Shown one piece after another: positions 1-10,807 of a stretch of DNA of 64,000 nt. The position numbers were made by a program, and so were the translations under genes. Location: NCBI RefSeq assembly GCF_037023145.1, contig NZ_CP146092.1, positions 1,550,001-1,614,000 on the forward strand, written 5' to 3'. The DNA is from Ralstonia sp. RRA (GTDB taxonomy: Bacteria; Pseudomonadota; Gammaproteobacteria; Burkholderiales; Burkholderiaceae). Each line of letters starts with the position of its first letter. The stretch's first letter is position 1. The notes beneath the pieces are model-generated. The model saw nothing but the letters and a program-made list of their open reading frames with translations, searched no databases and was not told the origin of the DNA.

Positions 1-159
1 TGGATTGTCCTGACGCCAATCGGCGCCCAGTTGCGGTAAGGTGTGCGTGTCCACGGCCTGCGGCGTGACATCGCCATGCGCGGTTGCGGTGGCGGGCAAT
101 CCCCCAGCCAGAAGTGCGCAGGCAGAAAGCAGCGCGAACAAGTTGCGAGGCGTTTTCAA
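1..159 (-). CDS. pedF: Cytochrome c-550 PedF, N-terminal part (runs off left edge)
   Basis: Only the first 53 codons are in the window. The start is a TTG at 159, preceded at 7 nt by GGAG; there is no in-frame ATG with a ribosome site. The product begins with a basic n-region and a hydrophobic stretch (signal peptide, cleavage near ATATA-HGD). It continues with HGDVTPQAVDT and LPQLGADWR, which I recognise from the c-550 PedF family, the periplasmic cytochrome that takes electrons from PQQ ethanol dehydrogenases. The haem-binding CxxCH would lie beyond the left edge. The gene is divergent from the sigma-54 activator and has a sigma-54-like promoter at 206-220. Identity is inferred from the short N-terminal signature only. 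Confidence 0.75.
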   Translation of the reverse strand, partial: MKTPRNLFALLSACALLAGGLPATATAHGDVTPQAVDTHTLPQLGADWRQDNP

Positions 160-205
160 GAGTTGTCTCCTTAGTGTCGTTAAAACGATTTTTGGAGACC
201 TTTCT

Positions 206-220
206 GCAAGACCCATACCA
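206..220 (-). promoter_or_regulatory. Sigma-54-type promoter for pedF
   Basis: On the minus strand the sequence reads TGGTATGGGTCTTGC. This is GG-N10-GC with a perfect TTGC -12 and a TGG core at -24. The predicted start near 194 leaves a leader of about 35 nt before the TTG start of pedF. A GCAACACC half-site about 90 bp upstream (309-316) could serve as the activator site. Confidence 0.55.
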
Positions 221-317
221 AGGCGATAAAGCCACCGGCAAATCGGGGGAACATCCGCGAAGCGGTCTGGCGATCCGGCGTGTGGGTTGGCAACAGGTGC
301 TCAGGAATGCAACACCC

Positions 318-332
318 TGGCAAGGGTCTTGC
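318..332 (+). promoter_or_regulatory. Sigma-54-type promoter for the activator gene
   Basis: TGGCAAGGGTCTTGC differs from the consensus TGGCAC-N5-TTGC at one position. It shares the core GGGTCTTGC with the divergent pedF promoter. The predicted start near 344 gives a leader of roughly 87 nt. It suggests that the activator gene is itself sigma-54 dependent, that is, positively autoregulated. Confidence 0.5.
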
Positions 333-430
333 TTCATGGCGCAACACTTCCGGCTTGTCCCCGGCGATAGCGACCAGGGCGAGCCGGGCGACCCGCACAC
401 AGATTGCGGGCGAGTTTAAGGAGACCCACC

Positions 431-2407
<1,977 letters not shown>

Positions 2408-2422
<15 letters not shown>

Positions 2423-3352
2423 CCACGCCGACGCGCGAATGGCGGTGCCCAGCGCCCGCGCCATCTCGCCCTCGGCCAAATGGCCGCCCTCCACCCACAC
2501 CAGCCGTGCCTGCGGCATTGCTGCAGACAGACGCAGTGCGTTCTCCGGTCGGCAAACGTTGTCTTCCCGACCATGCAGCAGCGTGACCGGCAACCCGCTT
2601 GCACCGATACGTGCCGCCGCCCTCAGCAACGCAGATTTGCCCAGCCCTGCCCGGCGATACAGGTAATGCGCCTGAATCTGGTATTTGCGCACCAGGGCCA
2701 TCTGCTGAGGCCACGTTGGGCGCCCCACCTGAGACCGTAGCCCCAACAACCGACGCTCTGCGCGCTGCCACTGTGTGGCGATGTTCAATTTCTGAACAGT
2801 TGTCCCAACGTGCAACATGTCTGTTGCAACGAGAAGGCGCCCGCGTGCCGCGGGAAAACCCTCGCCCCGTCGATCAATTCCACGCAATAAATCCCGGCCG
2901 GCGCCGCGCGCATTGAACAGCGCCTGCACATCGTCAAAGCCGGTGAGGAAGGTTCCGCGCAACACCAGCGCCGACACCGCATCGGGAAAGCGGTCTGCAT
3001 AAGCCAGCGCCAGCGCCGCACCCCACGACCCGCCGACCACGCCCCAGCGTTCGATGCCCAGCGTGCTGCGCAACTGCTCCAGATCAGCCAGCAGCGCCGT
3101 CACCGTATTGCGCCGCGGGGTGCCGGCTGGGCGCGAGCGTCCTGCGCCGCGCTGGTCTGGCAACACGGCGCGATGCCGCAACGGATCGAACCACGCGGCC
3201 ATCGAAGGTGAGCAGCCGCTGCCGGGGCCGCCATGCAACACCAGCCAGGGCTCACCGCTGTCCGGCCCGCATTGCCGCACATGCAGGACATGGCCGTCCG
3301 GCGTGCGCAGGTCAAGGCGGGCGGAGGTGGCGGGCCAGTCTGGAGTGGGCAT
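2408..3352 (-). CDS. pip: Proline iminopeptidase (alpha/beta hydrolase)
   Basis: A 314-residue S33-family peptidase that removes N-terminal proline. It has the HGGPGSG oxyanion segment near residue 38, the nucleophile elbow GGSWG near residue 105, and a C-terminal Asp (HGRED) and His (GGHLAEGE) completing the triad. The ATG at 3352 follows GAAGGCAACATCC; the ATG at 3367 (five residues earlier) has no ribosome site, and the open frame further upstream overlaps pqqA antisense. The 3' end overlaps the convergent activator gene by 15 bp. A middle stretch (about 2780-2860) reads unlike the rest of the family and contains two short palindromes. No link to PQQ biosynthesis is proven, although peptidases are needed to mature PQQ. 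Confidence 0.85.
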
Positions 3353-3451
3353 GGATGTTGCCTTCATGGTGGGCGGCTGCGTTCGGCAGAACGCCTGCGT
3401 CAGCCGCAGAACACTGCACTCACTAACTATGCCAACCCTCAAGGAGGAGAC

Positions 3452-3526
3452 ATGAACTGGACAACGCCCGCCTACACCGAACTGCGACTGGGGTTCGAGG
3501 TCACCATGTACATCGCGAACCGCTGA
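3452..3526 (+). CDS. pqqA: PQQ precursor peptide PqqA
   Basis: A 24-residue peptide preceded by AAGGAGGAGAC. Glu16 and Tyr20 lie in FEVTMY, exactly the spacing PqqE cross-links to start PQQ synthesis; the AxR end is also typical. It is the first gene of pqqABCDE and is followed by a strong terminator-like hairpin before pqqB, which would make pqqA the most abundant transcript of the set. Confidence 0.97.
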   Translation: MNWTTPAYTELRLGFEVTMYIANR

Positions 3527-3556
3527 TGTCGCACGACTGAGCACGCAACGCCCTCC

Positions 3557-3590
3557 AAGCCCGCTGGTTGTTCACGGCGGGTTTTTTTTT
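3557..3590 (+). terminator. Intrinsic terminator/attenuator between pqqA and pqqB
   Basis: A CCCGC/GGCGGG stem with a loop of about 11 nt is followed directly by nine T residues. It sits 31 bp after the pqqA stop and 75 bp before the pqqB start. Partial termination here would raise the peptide precursor over the enzymes. Confidence 0.8.
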
Positions 3591-3664
3591 CGCCCGTCGA
3601 CTCGCGTGGCGCATCTTCCTGGCCGACTTCTTGCTCAATCCGCTCAACACGTTGGGCTCGCATC

Positions 3665-4582
3665 ATGACGATACTCAGAGTTCTTGGCTCGGCCGCCGGC
3701 GGCGGTTTCCCGCAGTGGAACTGCAACTGCCGCAATTGCGACGGCGTACGGCGCGGCACCGTGCGCGCCACCCCGCGCACGCAATCTTCCATCGCACTGG
3801 GCGATGGCCAGCACAACTGGATCGTGGTGAATGCCTCGCCGGACATCCTCGCGCAGTTGCGCGCCTCACCGGCGCTGCAACCGGCGCGCACGCCGCGCGA
3901 TACGGGCATCGCGGGCGTGGTGCTGATCGATGCACAGATCGACCACGTGACCGGCTTGCTGATGCTGCGCGAGCACCGGCAGGCGTTGCCGCTCTATGCC
4001 AGCGCGGCAGTGCTCAGCGATCTGTCCACCGCATTCCCGCTCACACACCTGCTGTCGTACTACTGCGGGCTGGATACCCACACGCTTTCGCTGGACGGCA
4101 CGGCATTCTCGGTTCCCCCGCTCGATGATCTGGCGCTGACGGCGATCCCGCTGGAGAGCAAGTCGCCGCCCTATTCGCCCAGCCGCAATGCCCACCGCAT
4201 GGGCGACAACATCGGCCTGCGCATTGTCGATCGCAAGAGCGGCCGGCGCGCCTTCTATGCACCGGGCCTCGCGCGTATCGAGCCGCACGTCTTCGACGAG
4301 CTGGGCGCGGCCGATGTGGTGCTGGTCGATGGCACCTGCTGGCGCGACGACGAGATGCTCGCCCTCGGCTTCTCCACCAAGACCGCGGCCGACATGGGCC
4401 ACCTCGCGCAATCCGGCCCTGGCGGCATGATCGAGACGCTCGACCAGTTGCCGGCCGCACGCAAGATCCTCATTCACATCAACAACACCAACCCGATCCT
4501 CGACGAAGACTCCCCGCAACGCCGGGAGCTGGAAGCGCACGGCATCGAGGTGGCTTACGACGGCATGGAAATCGCGCTATGA
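3665..4582 (+). CDS. pqqB: PQQ biosynthesis protein PqqB
   Basis: A 305-residue metallo-beta-lactamase-fold hydroxylase/carrier of PQQ biosynthesis. The N-terminus [20 protein letters not shown] is diagnostic, and the Cys-rich WNCNCRNC segment and [11 protein letters not shown] follow. The length matches the family (about 300). The stop overlaps the pqqC start by 4 bp (ATGA), so B and C are translationally coupled. It probably acts in the cytoplasm on the PqqE/peptidase-derived intermediate before PqqC. Confidence 0.96.
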   Translation: MTILRVLGSAAGGGFPQWNCNCRNCDGVRRGTVRATPRTQSSIALGDGQHNWIVVNASPDILAQLRASPALQPARTPRDTGIAGVVLIDAQIDHVTGLLMLREHRQALPLYASAAVLSDLSTAFPLTHLLSYYCGLDTHTLSLDGTAFSVPPLDDLALTAIPLESKSPPYSPSRNAHRMGDNIGLRIVDRKSGRRAFYAPGLARIEPHVFDELGAADVVLVDGTCWRDDEMLALGFSTKTAADMGHLAQSGPGGMIETLDQLPAARKILIHINNTNPILDEDSPQRRELEAHGIEVAYDGMEIAL

Positions 4583-5289
4583 CACACCCTGTTGCCTGGA
4601 CCGCCAACGAGTTCGAAGCCCGCCTGCGTGCGAAGCAGGCCGGCTACCACATCCACCACCCGTTCAACCTGCGCATGCGTACCGGGGAATGCACGCCGGA
4701 GGAGATCCGCACCTGGGTTGCCAACCGCTTCTACTACCAGGTCAACATCCCACTCAAGGATGCGGCCATCCTTTCCAACTGCCCCGACCGCGAAACGCGC
4801 CGCGAGTGGATCGTCCGCATTCACGATCACGACGGCGACGACGGCCGGCCTGGCGGCATCGAGAGCTGGGTGCGTCTGGGTGAAGCGGTTGGGCTCAAGC
4901 GTGACGCGCTGTGGTCTCACCAACATCTGCTGCCCGGCGTGCGCTTTGCGGTGGACGCGTATGTGAACTTTGCGCGCCGCGCGCCGTGGCAAGAGGCCGT
5001 TTGCTCCTCGCTCACGGAGATGTTCGCACCCGACATCCACAAGGAGCGGCTGGCCGGCTGGCCCGAGCAGTACCCCTGGGTGCAGCCGGAAGGGCTGGCG
5101 TATTTCCGCTCACGTATTCCGCTGGCCTCGCGCGACGTCGAACACGGCCTGCGCGTGACGCTCGACTACTTCCGCACACCCGAGCAACAGCAGCGCGCGC
5201 TGGACATCCTGCAGTTCAAGCTCGACATCCTCTGGTCGATGCTCGATGCCATCCAACAGGCCCACGCTCATGACGCCATCCCTGCCTGA
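4579..5289 (+). CDS. pqqC: PQQ synthase PqqC
   Basis: A 236-residue cofactor-free oxidase that performs the last ring closure and eight-electron oxidation to PQQ. Recognisable family segments are [28 protein letters not shown] and [14 protein letters not shown], with His and Arg/Lys residues that line the active site. It is full length for the family. It overlaps pqqB by 4 bp and pqqD by 20 bp, giving a tight operon. Confidence 0.97.
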   Translation: MTHPVAWTANEFEARLRAKQAGYHIHHPFNLRMRTGECTPEEIRTWVANRFYYQVNIPLKDAAILSNCPDRETRREWIVRIHDHDGDDGRPGGIESWVRLGEAVGLKRDALWSHQHLLPGVRFAVDAYVNFARRAPWQEAVCSSLTEMFAPDIHKERLAGWPEQYPWVQPEGLAYFRSRIPLASRDVEHGLRVTLDYFRTPEQQQRALDILQFKLDILWSMLDAIQQAHAHDAIPA

Positions 5290-5542
5290 TCCCAGCCACC
5301 CCACGCTGCACCGGACCTTCCGGCTGCAGTGGGAAGACATGCAGCAGAGCTGGGTGCTGCTCTACCCCGAGGGCATGGTCACGCTCAACGACAGCGCCGC
5401 CGCGATCCTGCAGCGCTGCGACGGCGCCCATACCCTCGACATGCTGATCGATGATCTGCAGTCCGCTTTTGGCGTGCAGGGCATCGCGCCGGAGGTCCAC
5501 GCCTTTGTCAAACATGCATTCGAACGCGGCTGGCTCGTTTGA
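5270..5542 (+). CDS. pqqD: PqqA-binding chaperone PqqD
   Basis: A 90-residue peptide-binding protein (RRE fold) that presents PqqA to Pqq[23 protein letters not shown] and AAILQRCDG are typical. The ATG at 5270 lies inside the pqqC end (20 bp overlap). Its own 3' end overlaps the pqqE start by about 29 bp, in keeping with PqqD and PqqE working as a complex. Confidence 0.95.
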   Translation: MTPSLPDPSHPTLHRTFRLQWEDMQQSWVLLYPEGMVTLNDSAAAILQRCDGAHTLDMLIDDLQSAFGVQGIAPEVHAFVKHAFERGWLV

Positions 5543-6698
5543 GGCCGCCTCCCCTCCGCTCCCGGGCCCGCCGCTCTGGCTGCTGGCCGAGCTGACTTAT
5601 CGCTGCCCGCTGCATTGTCCGTTCTGCTCGAATCCGGTCGATTACATGCAACACGATCGGGAACTCACCACCGAGCAATGGTGCGATGTCTTCACGCAAG
5701 CACGGGCGCTGGGCGCCGTGCAGCTTGGCCTGTCCGGCGGCGAGCCACTGATGCGCAAGGACCTCGAAACGCTGGTCGCGCACGCGCACAAGCTCGGGTT
5801 CTACGTCAATCTGGTGACCTCGGGTGTCGGCCTGACCGATGAACGGCTCGGCGCATTGCGTGCCGCTGGGCTCGACCACATCCAGCTGTCGTTCCAGGAT
5901 TCCACACGCGAACTCAACGACTTTCTGTCGAGCACACGCACCTTCGACCTCAAGCGCCGCGTGGCCGATCTGATCAAGGCACACGGCTATCCGATGGTGA
6001 TGAACTGCGTGATGCACCGGCACAACCTGCCGCACGTGGGCGCCATCATCGACATGGCGCTGGAGATTGGCGCCGAATACCTGGAACTCGCCAACACGCA
6101 GTACTACGGCTGGGCGTGGGAGAACCGCCTGGCGCTGATGCCGACGTTCGAGCAACTGCGCGACGCCGAAGCCGTGGTGAACGAGTACCGCACTCGCATC
6201 GGCAAACGCTGTCAACTGCTCTACGTGGTGCCGGATTATTTCGAAGACCGCGCCAAGAAGTGCATGAACGGCTGGGGCACGACGTTCCTGGGGATCGCGC
6301 CTGATGGGGTGGCGTTGCCTTGCCACTCGGCGCGCATGCTGCCGGGCTTGGAGTTGCCCAACGTCCTCAGCCAATCGCTGCGCGAGATCTGGCAAACCAG
6401 CGATGCCTTCCAGCGCTTCCGTGGTACGCACTGGATGCCTGAGCCCTGCCAGTCGTGCGAATCGCGCGAGCAGGATGCCGGCGGCTGCCGCTGCCAGGCC
6501 TATCTGCTGACGGGCGATGCCACGCGCACCGACCCGGCATGTGGCCGCTCGCCGGACCACGGCGTGCTGCAGAAGGTTGTGCTGCAAGGTCGGATGGCCG
6601 CAATGAACGGCTTCGGGAAGATGCGCGACACCCGCACCGGCGAAGTGCCTATCGTATTCCGGACCGATGCCAATTCGCGCCACCTCACACCGTCATAG
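5514..6698 (+). CDS. pqqE: Radical SAM PqqA peptide cyclase PqqE
   Basis: About 394 residues. It joins Glu16 and Tyr20 of PqqA by a C-C bond. The radical-SAM cluster motif CPLHCPFC (Cx3Cx2C) lies near residue 33, followed by GLSGGEP. The C-terminal SPASM region carries the auxiliary-cluster cysteines (CHSARMLPG, CQSCESREQDAGGCRC, DPAC). The start is uncertain: the ATG at 5514 has no good ribosome site, whereas an in-frame TTG at 5505 lies 9 nt after GGAGG (5491-5495) and would add three residues. It is the last gene of the operon and is followed by a hairpin at 6713-6740. Confidence 0.95.
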   Translation: MHSNAAGSFEAASPPLPGPPLWLLAELTYRCPLHCPFCSNPVDYMQHDRELTTEQWCDVFTQARALGAVQLGLSGGEPLMRKDLETLVAHAHKLGFYVNLVTSGVGLTDERLGALRAAGLDHIQLSFQDSTRELNDFLSSTRTFDLKRRVADLIKAHGYPMVMNCVMHRHNLPHVGAIIDMALEIGAEYLELANTQYYGWAWENRLALMPTFEQLRDAEAVVNEYRTRIGKRCQLLYVVPDYFEDRAKKCMNGWGTTFLGIAPDGVALPCHSARMLPGLELPNVLSQSLREIWQTSDAFQRFRGTHWMPEPCQSCESREQDAGGCRCQAYLLTGDATRTDPACGRSPDHGVLQKVVLQGRMAAMNGFGKMRDTRTGEVPIVFRTDANSRHLTPS

Positions 6699-6712
6699 CA
6701 GACAACCATGAA

Positions 6713-6740
6713 GAAGGGCCGGACAATGCCGGCCCTCTTC
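6713..6740. terminator. Hairpin terminator between pqqE and the cytochrome c gene
   Basis: GGGCCGG (6716-6722) pairs with CCGGCCC (6729-6735) around a 6-nt loop. Flanking GAA/TTC bases extend the stem. It lies between two convergent genes and probably ends transcription from both sides, although the T-run is weak. Confidence 0.6.
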
Positions 6741-6761
6741 CTTCGCAAGCAACGCAGAAAA

Positions 6762-7091
6762 TCAAGAGCCTGCGCTCAGCACCCAGGCCACCAGTTGCTT
6801 CGCCTCGTCTTCATTGAGGTTGGGGTGCGGCGGCATCGGAATGCGGCCCCACACACCCTTGCCACCCTCGCGTACCTTCTTGGCCAACTTGGCGGGCGCG
6901 TCTGCATCGCCCTTGTATTTCGCGGCCACATCGACGAAGGCGGGACCGACAATCTTGGTCTGCACGCTGTGGCACGAGAAGCAGCCGCTCTTGTCAGCCA
7001 GGGCCTGCATATCGGGGGCGGCATGCGCGCCAGTCGCGCAGAATGCTGTTGACGAAAGGGCCAACAGCGAAACAACTCCAATGCGCATCAT
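6762..7091 (-). CDS. Small periplasmic cytochrome c (class I)
   Basis: 109 residues with a signal peptide (cleavage near AHA-APD), the haem site CFSCH and the axial Met in MPPHP, followed by the terminal helix VAWVLS. This is the size and layout of cytochrome c-551/c-552. The gene lies 82 bp downstream of exaA on the same strand, so it probably carries electrons from the PQQ dehydrogenase or PedF to a terminal oxidase. ATGs at 7091 and 7088 are both possible starts, after GGAG/GAG. Confidence 0.88.
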   Translation of the reverse strand: MMRIGVVSLLALSSTAFCATGAHAAPDMQALADKSGCFSCHSVQTKIVGPAFVDVAAKYKGDADAPAKLAKKVREGGKGVWGRIPMPPHPNLNEDEAKQLVAWVLSAGS

Positions 7092-7173
7092 CACGTTCTC
7101 AACTCCATGACGCAGTGAATCGGCCGCGCTGCGCTGTGCACTGTTGGGAGCGCACAGCACAGCGCGGACCCGC

Positions 7174-8928
7174 TTAGTTCTTGTGCAGCTTGAACACCCA
7201 GACCGAACCGCCCTGCTCCAGGAAGTTCACGCGCTTGGCCACCTCACCGCCCCACAGCGGCACTGCGCCACCCCAGCCCGACACGACGGCGACGAACTGC
7301 TCGCCGTTGTCTTCCCAGGTGACCGGCGGGGCGACAATGCCGCTGCCGGTCTGGAATTCCCACAGTTCCTTGCCGGTCTTGGCATCGGCGGCCTTCAGGT
7401 AGCCCTCAGGCGTGCCCCAGAACACCAGGCCGCCGGCGGTGGTCATCACCCCACCCCACAGCGGCGCGTTGTTCTTGATCTGCCACTCGATCTTGCCGGT
7501 CTTCGGGTTGATCGCGCGCAGGGCCCCGATGTAATCCTCATTGAGCGGCTTGATGGTGAAGCCGGCACCCAGGTAGGCGGCGCCCTTCTTGTAGCTGATC
7601 GGCTCGTTCCAGATGTCCATGCCCCATTCGTTGGCCGGCACGTAGAACAGGCCGGTCTGCGGGCTGTACGCCATCGGCATCTGGTTCTTGCCGCCCAGGA
7701 AGCCGGGCTCGGCAAACACCGACTTGCCCTTCTTGTCTTCGCCCGTGGCCTCGGACGGATCGCCCGGACGGTGGTCCGGTGCGTAGTTCGGGCGGCCGGT
7801 CTTGAGGTCGATGCTGGTGGCCCAGTTGACCTTCACAAACGGGAAGGCGTTCAGCAGCTTGCCGGTCTTCGCATCGTTCACGTAGAAGAAGCCGTTGCGA
7901 TCAGCCTTGCCGCCCACGCGCTTGCCGTCCATGTCGAACGTCACGAACTCGTTCACGCCATCGAAATCCCAGCCGTCGTTCGGGGTGTTCTGGTAGTGCC
8001 AGACGATCTTGCCGGTGTTCGGGTCGATGGCCAGCGTCGACGACGAATACAGGTTGTCGCCCTTGCGGAGGTGGCTGTTCCACGGGCCAGGGTTGCCGGT
8101 GCCGAAGTAGGCCAGACCGGTCTGTGCGTCATACGTGCCGCCCAGCCACGTCGATGCGCCGCCGGTCTTCCACGTCTCGCCGGGCCAGCTCGCGTTGAGC
8201 GTGCCGGTCATGCCGTTCTCGGTCTTGTTGCCGTCCTTGTCGTACTTGTAGCCCATGTGGCCTTCGACAGTCGGACGCGTCCAGATCAGATTGCCGGTCT
8301 TGGCGTCACGCGCTTCCACGCGGCCCACCACACCGAACTCGCCGCCCGACACACCAGTCAGCACCATGCCCTTGACGATCAGCGGTGCGGCGGTGCTTGA
8401 GTAGCCTGCGGCGTAGTCGTCGATCTTCTCTTTCCAGACGATCTTGCCGGTGTCCTGGTTGAGCGCGATCAGCTGCGCATCGAGCGTGGAGAAGATGACC
8501 AGGTTGTCATACAGCGCCGCGCCACGGTTGACGACATCGCAGCAGGGCATGATGCCGTCCGGCAGGCGCTGCTCGTACTTCCACAGCTTCTTGCCGGTCT
8601 TCAGGTCAATCGCGTAGATGCGCGAGTACGACGCCGTCACGAACATCTTGCCGTTGTAGATCAGCGGCTGGGCTTCCTGCCCGCGCTGCTTCTCACCGCC
8701 AAACGAGAACGACCATGCCGGTACGAGCTGGCTGACGTTCTTCGTGTTGATCTTGGTGAGCGTCGAAAAGCGCTGCCCTTGCGTGCCCATGCCCCAGGTC
8801 AGCACGTCGCCCGACGATTTGCCGTCGTTCTCGATCATGGCGTCGGTGACGGGGGGCGTTGCCGCGTGTGCGGCAACACTCGCAGCCGCCATCGCAGCTG
8901 CAAGTGCAATCACTCGTAGTGTCCTCAT
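7174..8928 (-). CDS. exaA: PQQ-dependent alcohol (ethanol) dehydrogenase, periplasmic
   Basis: 584 residues. The ATG at 8928 follows GAGGAGATAAGA, and an Ala-rich signal peptide ends near AHA-ATP. This is the eight-bladed quinoprotein propeller, with repeated W-docking motifs (TGKxxW, AKTGxxxW). The vicinal cysteines in MPCCDVV form the disulphide over PQQ, and GTGNPGPWN with the GDNLYSSS segment holds the metal and catalytic Asp. There is no haem domain, so electrons leave to separate cytochromes c. It resembles ExaA/QEDH more than MxaF, but substrate range and metal (calcium or lanthanide) cannot be fixed here. A near-perfect sigma-54 promoter lies 71 bp upstream. Confidence 0.93.
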   Translation of the reverse strand: MRTLRVIALAAAMAAASVAAHAATPPVTDAMIENDGKSSGDVLTWGMGTQGQRFSTLTKINTKNVSQLVPAWSFSFGGEKQRGQEAQPLIYNGKMFVTASYSRIYAIDLKTGKKLWKYEQRLPDGIMPCCDVVNRGAALYDNLVIFSTLDAQLIALNQDTGKIVWKEKIDDYAAGYSSTAAPLIVKGMVLTGVSGGEFGVVGRVEARDAKTGNLIWTRPTVEGHMGYKYDKDGNKTENGMTGTLNASWPGETWKTGGASTWLGGTYDAQTGLAYFGTGNPGPWNSHLRKGDNLYSSSTLAIDPNTGKIVWHYQNTPNDGWDFDGVNEFVTFDMDGKRVGGKADRNGFFYVNDAKTGKLLNAFPFVKVNWATSIDLKTGRPNYAPDHRPGDPSEATGEDKKGKSVFAEPGFLGGKNQMPMAYSPQTGLFYVPANEWGMDIWNEPISYKKGAAYLGAGFTIKPLNEDYIGALRAINPKTGKIEWQIKNNAPLWGGVMTTAGGLVFWGTPEGYLKAADAKTGKELWEFQTGSGIVAPPVTWEDNGEQFVAVVSGWGGAVPLWGGEVAKRVNFLEQGGSVWVFKLHKN

Positions 8929-8970
8929 TCTTATCTCCTCTACCTCTGTCTTTATGGTCCGGGTCTGGCA

Positions 8971-8984
8971 GTGTGATGTCACAC
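8971..8984. repeat. Perfect palindrome in the exaA leader
   Basis: GTGTGA-TG-TCACAC, perfect 6-bp arms. It lies just downstream of the predicted sigma-54 start (near 8988) and 43 bp before the exaA ATG. It is either an operator or an RNA hairpin in the leader. Confidence 0.4.
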
Positions 8985-8998
8985 CGGAGGGACCCAGG

Positions 8999-9013
8999 GC
9001 AAATCCCGTGCCA
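8999..9013 (-). promoter_or_regulatory. exaA: Sigma-54 promoter of exaA
   Basis: The minus strand reads TGGCACGGGATTTGC, an exact match to TGGCAC-N5-TTGC. The predicted start near 8988 gives a leader of about 60 nt. A TGTTGC-N5-GGAACA element at 9094-9110, about 80-95 bp upstream of the -24 box, is at the usual distance for an enhancer site. Confidence 0.88.
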
Positions 9014-9025
9014 TCGGAAAACGCC

Positions 9026-9043
9026 GTGAAACTGCGATTTCAC
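9026..9043. promoter_or_regulatory. Palindrome just upstream of the exaA -24 box
   Basis: GTGAAA-N6-TTTCAC, perfect arms, only 12 bp upstream of the -24 element. It is too close for a normal enhancer site and could be a second operator, for example for repression or IHF/activator contact. Function is unknown. Confidence 0.4.
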
Positions 9044-9093
9044 ACGGGGCGGAACGCCACGGTGCGTGCCATACCGGAACACATCGTGTGTTC

Positions 9094-9110
9094 TGTTGCG
9101 AAATGGAACA
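9094..9110. promoter_or_regulatory. Candidate activator (UAS) site of exaA
   Basis: TGTTGC-N5-GGAACA. The same half-sites occur in the exaC/SoxYZ interval (15351-15367), in front of the porin, and as GCAACACC upstream of pedF, each about 60-120 bp from a sigma-54-like promoter. Confidence 0.45.
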
Positions 9111-9147
9111 GCGCAACCGAACCAGGGTTCTTCATCGATACCTCGGC

Positions 9148-9735
9148 CTACAGGGTGTGCCCGCCCTGGCCAGGCAACATGCGTTGCACGCAGCGCTGCG
9201 CATCGAACCATTGATGCTTGATCACCCCGGCGACGTGGAACACAACCAAACCGAGCAGCAGATAGGCGGTCATGCCATGCAGCGTGGTGAACAGGTGCTG
9301 CAGTGCGTTGTCCACCCAACCCCAGCGCGGCAGCGGCACACCCCAGAAGCGTGTTCCGTACTGGTTGAACGACGAGCCCAGGTAGCCCGAAAGCGGCATC
9401 ACGACCATGCACATGTAGAGCAGGCGATGGGTGATGCGCGCCAGCTCCGTCTCCCAGCAATGCAGGCCCGGAATTGCCGGCGGTGTGGACTGGCGCATTC
9501 GTACGATCACGCGCCACGCAATCACCAGTGCGGCCGTCAGCCCGAGCGATTTATGCAGATTCACCAACGCCGCTTTTCCAGGGGCGCCCTTCGCCAGGCT
9601 GGTCATGTAGTAGCCCAGTGGAAACAGCGCGAACAGCAGCAAGGCGCTCGCCCAATGCAATGCGATCTGGATGCCCGTATAGGTTGTGGCAGCGCCTCGC
9701 ATCAGCGTGCCCGCAGGGCGGTTAGTGCGGCGCAT
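9148..9735 (-). CDS. Cytochrome b561 family protein
   Basis: 195 residues with four hydrophobic helices and His residues placed as in bacterial cytochrome b561 (IALHW, NLHKSLG, ITHRLLY, LFTTLHG, VFHVAG). An inner-membrane di-haem protein that could pass electrons between the quinone pool and periplasmic redox proteins. The ATG at 9735 overlaps the end of the beta-propeller gene by 14 bp, showing an operon with it and the TonB gene. A TTG one codon earlier is a less likely start. Confidence 0.87.
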   Translation of the reverse strand: MRRTNRPAGTLMRGAATTYTGIQIALHWASALLLFALFPLGYYMTSLAKGAPGKAALVNLHKSLGLTAALVIAWRVIVRMRQSTPPAIPGLHCWETELARITHRLLYMCMVVMPLSGYLGSSFNQYGTRFWGVPLPRWGWVDNALQHLFTTLHGMTAYLLLGLVVFHVAGVIKHQWFDAQRCVQRMLPGQGGHTL

Positions 9736-10786
9736 CAAGGCTTCCCACTGCGGTTGGATAGGTCACCACGCCCCACGGCAGCTTGTAGCCCGGGAGCGTA
9801 TCGACGACCTCGCGCTTGTGCGGGTCGATCACCTGCACGCTGTTCGACCGGCCGCAAGCCAGCAGAAGTCTCTGTGCATCGGGCGTGAAGCTGAAGTGCC
9901 AGCAGCGTTTGCCGACCGGAATGGCGGCCACCGGCGCAAAGGTGCGCGCATCGAACACCTGCAGCTGATCCGCACGGCTGGCCGCCACCCAGAGGTATCG
10001 GCCCTCGCGATCGAACGCCACACCATAAGGGCCCTGCCCGGTCGGCACGGCCTTGATCGGCTTGAAGCCGGCATCGAGCAACAACAGGTTGTTCGAGTTT
10101 TCCAGCGTCACGACGTAGGTCTTTCCATCCGGCGCGATCTTGATGCCGCGCGGCCGATTGCCGAACGGCGCGACATCCACCGACCGAACCTGCTTGAGCG
10201 TGGGCAGGTCATAGACGCCGACCGTGTTGTCGCCTTCGTTGGCCACCAGCAGCAACTTGCCACTTGGCGAGAACTCGATGGCCTCCGTCTCGCGAGCCGC
10301 CTTGATGCGGCCGACGACCGCCCATTGGCTGAGATCGATGATGGCCACTTCGGCGGGGGCGTCGTCCTTGTCCTGCTTCTCGGTGGGCGGGTTCTTGCCC
10401 GGCGGCCCACCTTCGGACGACGGCTCGTACGTGACGAACGCCCGGCGGCCATCCGGCGAGATGCGCATGAACTCGACATTCCTGCCGACCGCGATGCGTT
10501 TGATTTCCTTGCGCGTGCCGGTATCCACCACCGACACATCCGCGCTGCCCTGGTTGGCCGTCAGCAGCCAGCGGCCATCGGACGTCACGGCCAGCCCGCG
10601 TGGGTCCTTACCCACCGCAATCTCGGCAAGCGGCTTGAGTGTGCGGGCATTCAGCACGGTCACGCCGCCCCCTTGATTCGTGACATAGGCGACCGGCTCG
10701 GGCACCTCTGCGACTGCCTGGAAGGTGGACAGCAAGCCTGCGCAGATCAACGTGGCTATCTGAGCGGTGTACGTGAGTGCATTCAT
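9722..10786 (-). CDS. PQQ-dependent catabolism-associated beta-propeller protein (YVTN repeats)
   Basis: 354 residues: a signal peptide, then about seven repeats of the AYVTNQGGGVTVLNARTLK / ISPDGRRAFVT type, which form a seven-bladed propeller. The family is regularly found beside PQQ dehydrogenases and PQQ-linked carriers, where it is thought to be a periplasmic accessory or assembly protein; the biochemical role is not established. There is an acidic/Pro-rich insertion (GGPPGKNPPTEKQDKDDAP) in the third repeat. The ATG at 10786 is preceded by GAAGAAG. It lies 21 bp after the TonB receptor stop. Confidence 0.88.
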   Translation of the reverse strand: MNALTYTAQIATLICAGLLSTFQAVAEVPEPVAYVTNQGGGVTVLNARTLKPLAEIAVGKDPRGLAVTSDGRWLLTANQGSADVSVVDTGTRKEIKRIAVGRNVEFMRISPDGRRAFVTYEPSSEGGPPGKNPPTEKQDKDDAPAEVAIIDLSQWAVVGRIKAARETEAIEFSPSGKLLLVANEGDNTVGVYDLPTLKQVRSVDVAPFGNRPRGIKIAPDGKTYVVTLENSNNLLLLDAGFKPIKAVPTGQGPYGVAFDREGRYLWVAASRADQLQVFDARTFAPVAAIPVGKRCWHFSFTPDAQRLLLACGRSNSVQVIDPHKREVVDTLPGYKLPWGVVTYPTAVGSLDAPH

Positions 10787-10807
10787 GATGTGTCTTCTTC
10801 AATGAGT

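Noticed and set aside
3384..3398. Sigma-54-like CGGCAGAACGCCTGC upstream of pqqA
   Set aside because: Correct spacing but three mismatches at conserved positions; not strong enough to call.
3353..3544. N-terminal extension of the proline iminopeptidase frame
   Set aside because: It would overlap pqqA antisense and has no ribosome site; the ATG at 3352 has a good one and gives the usual family length.
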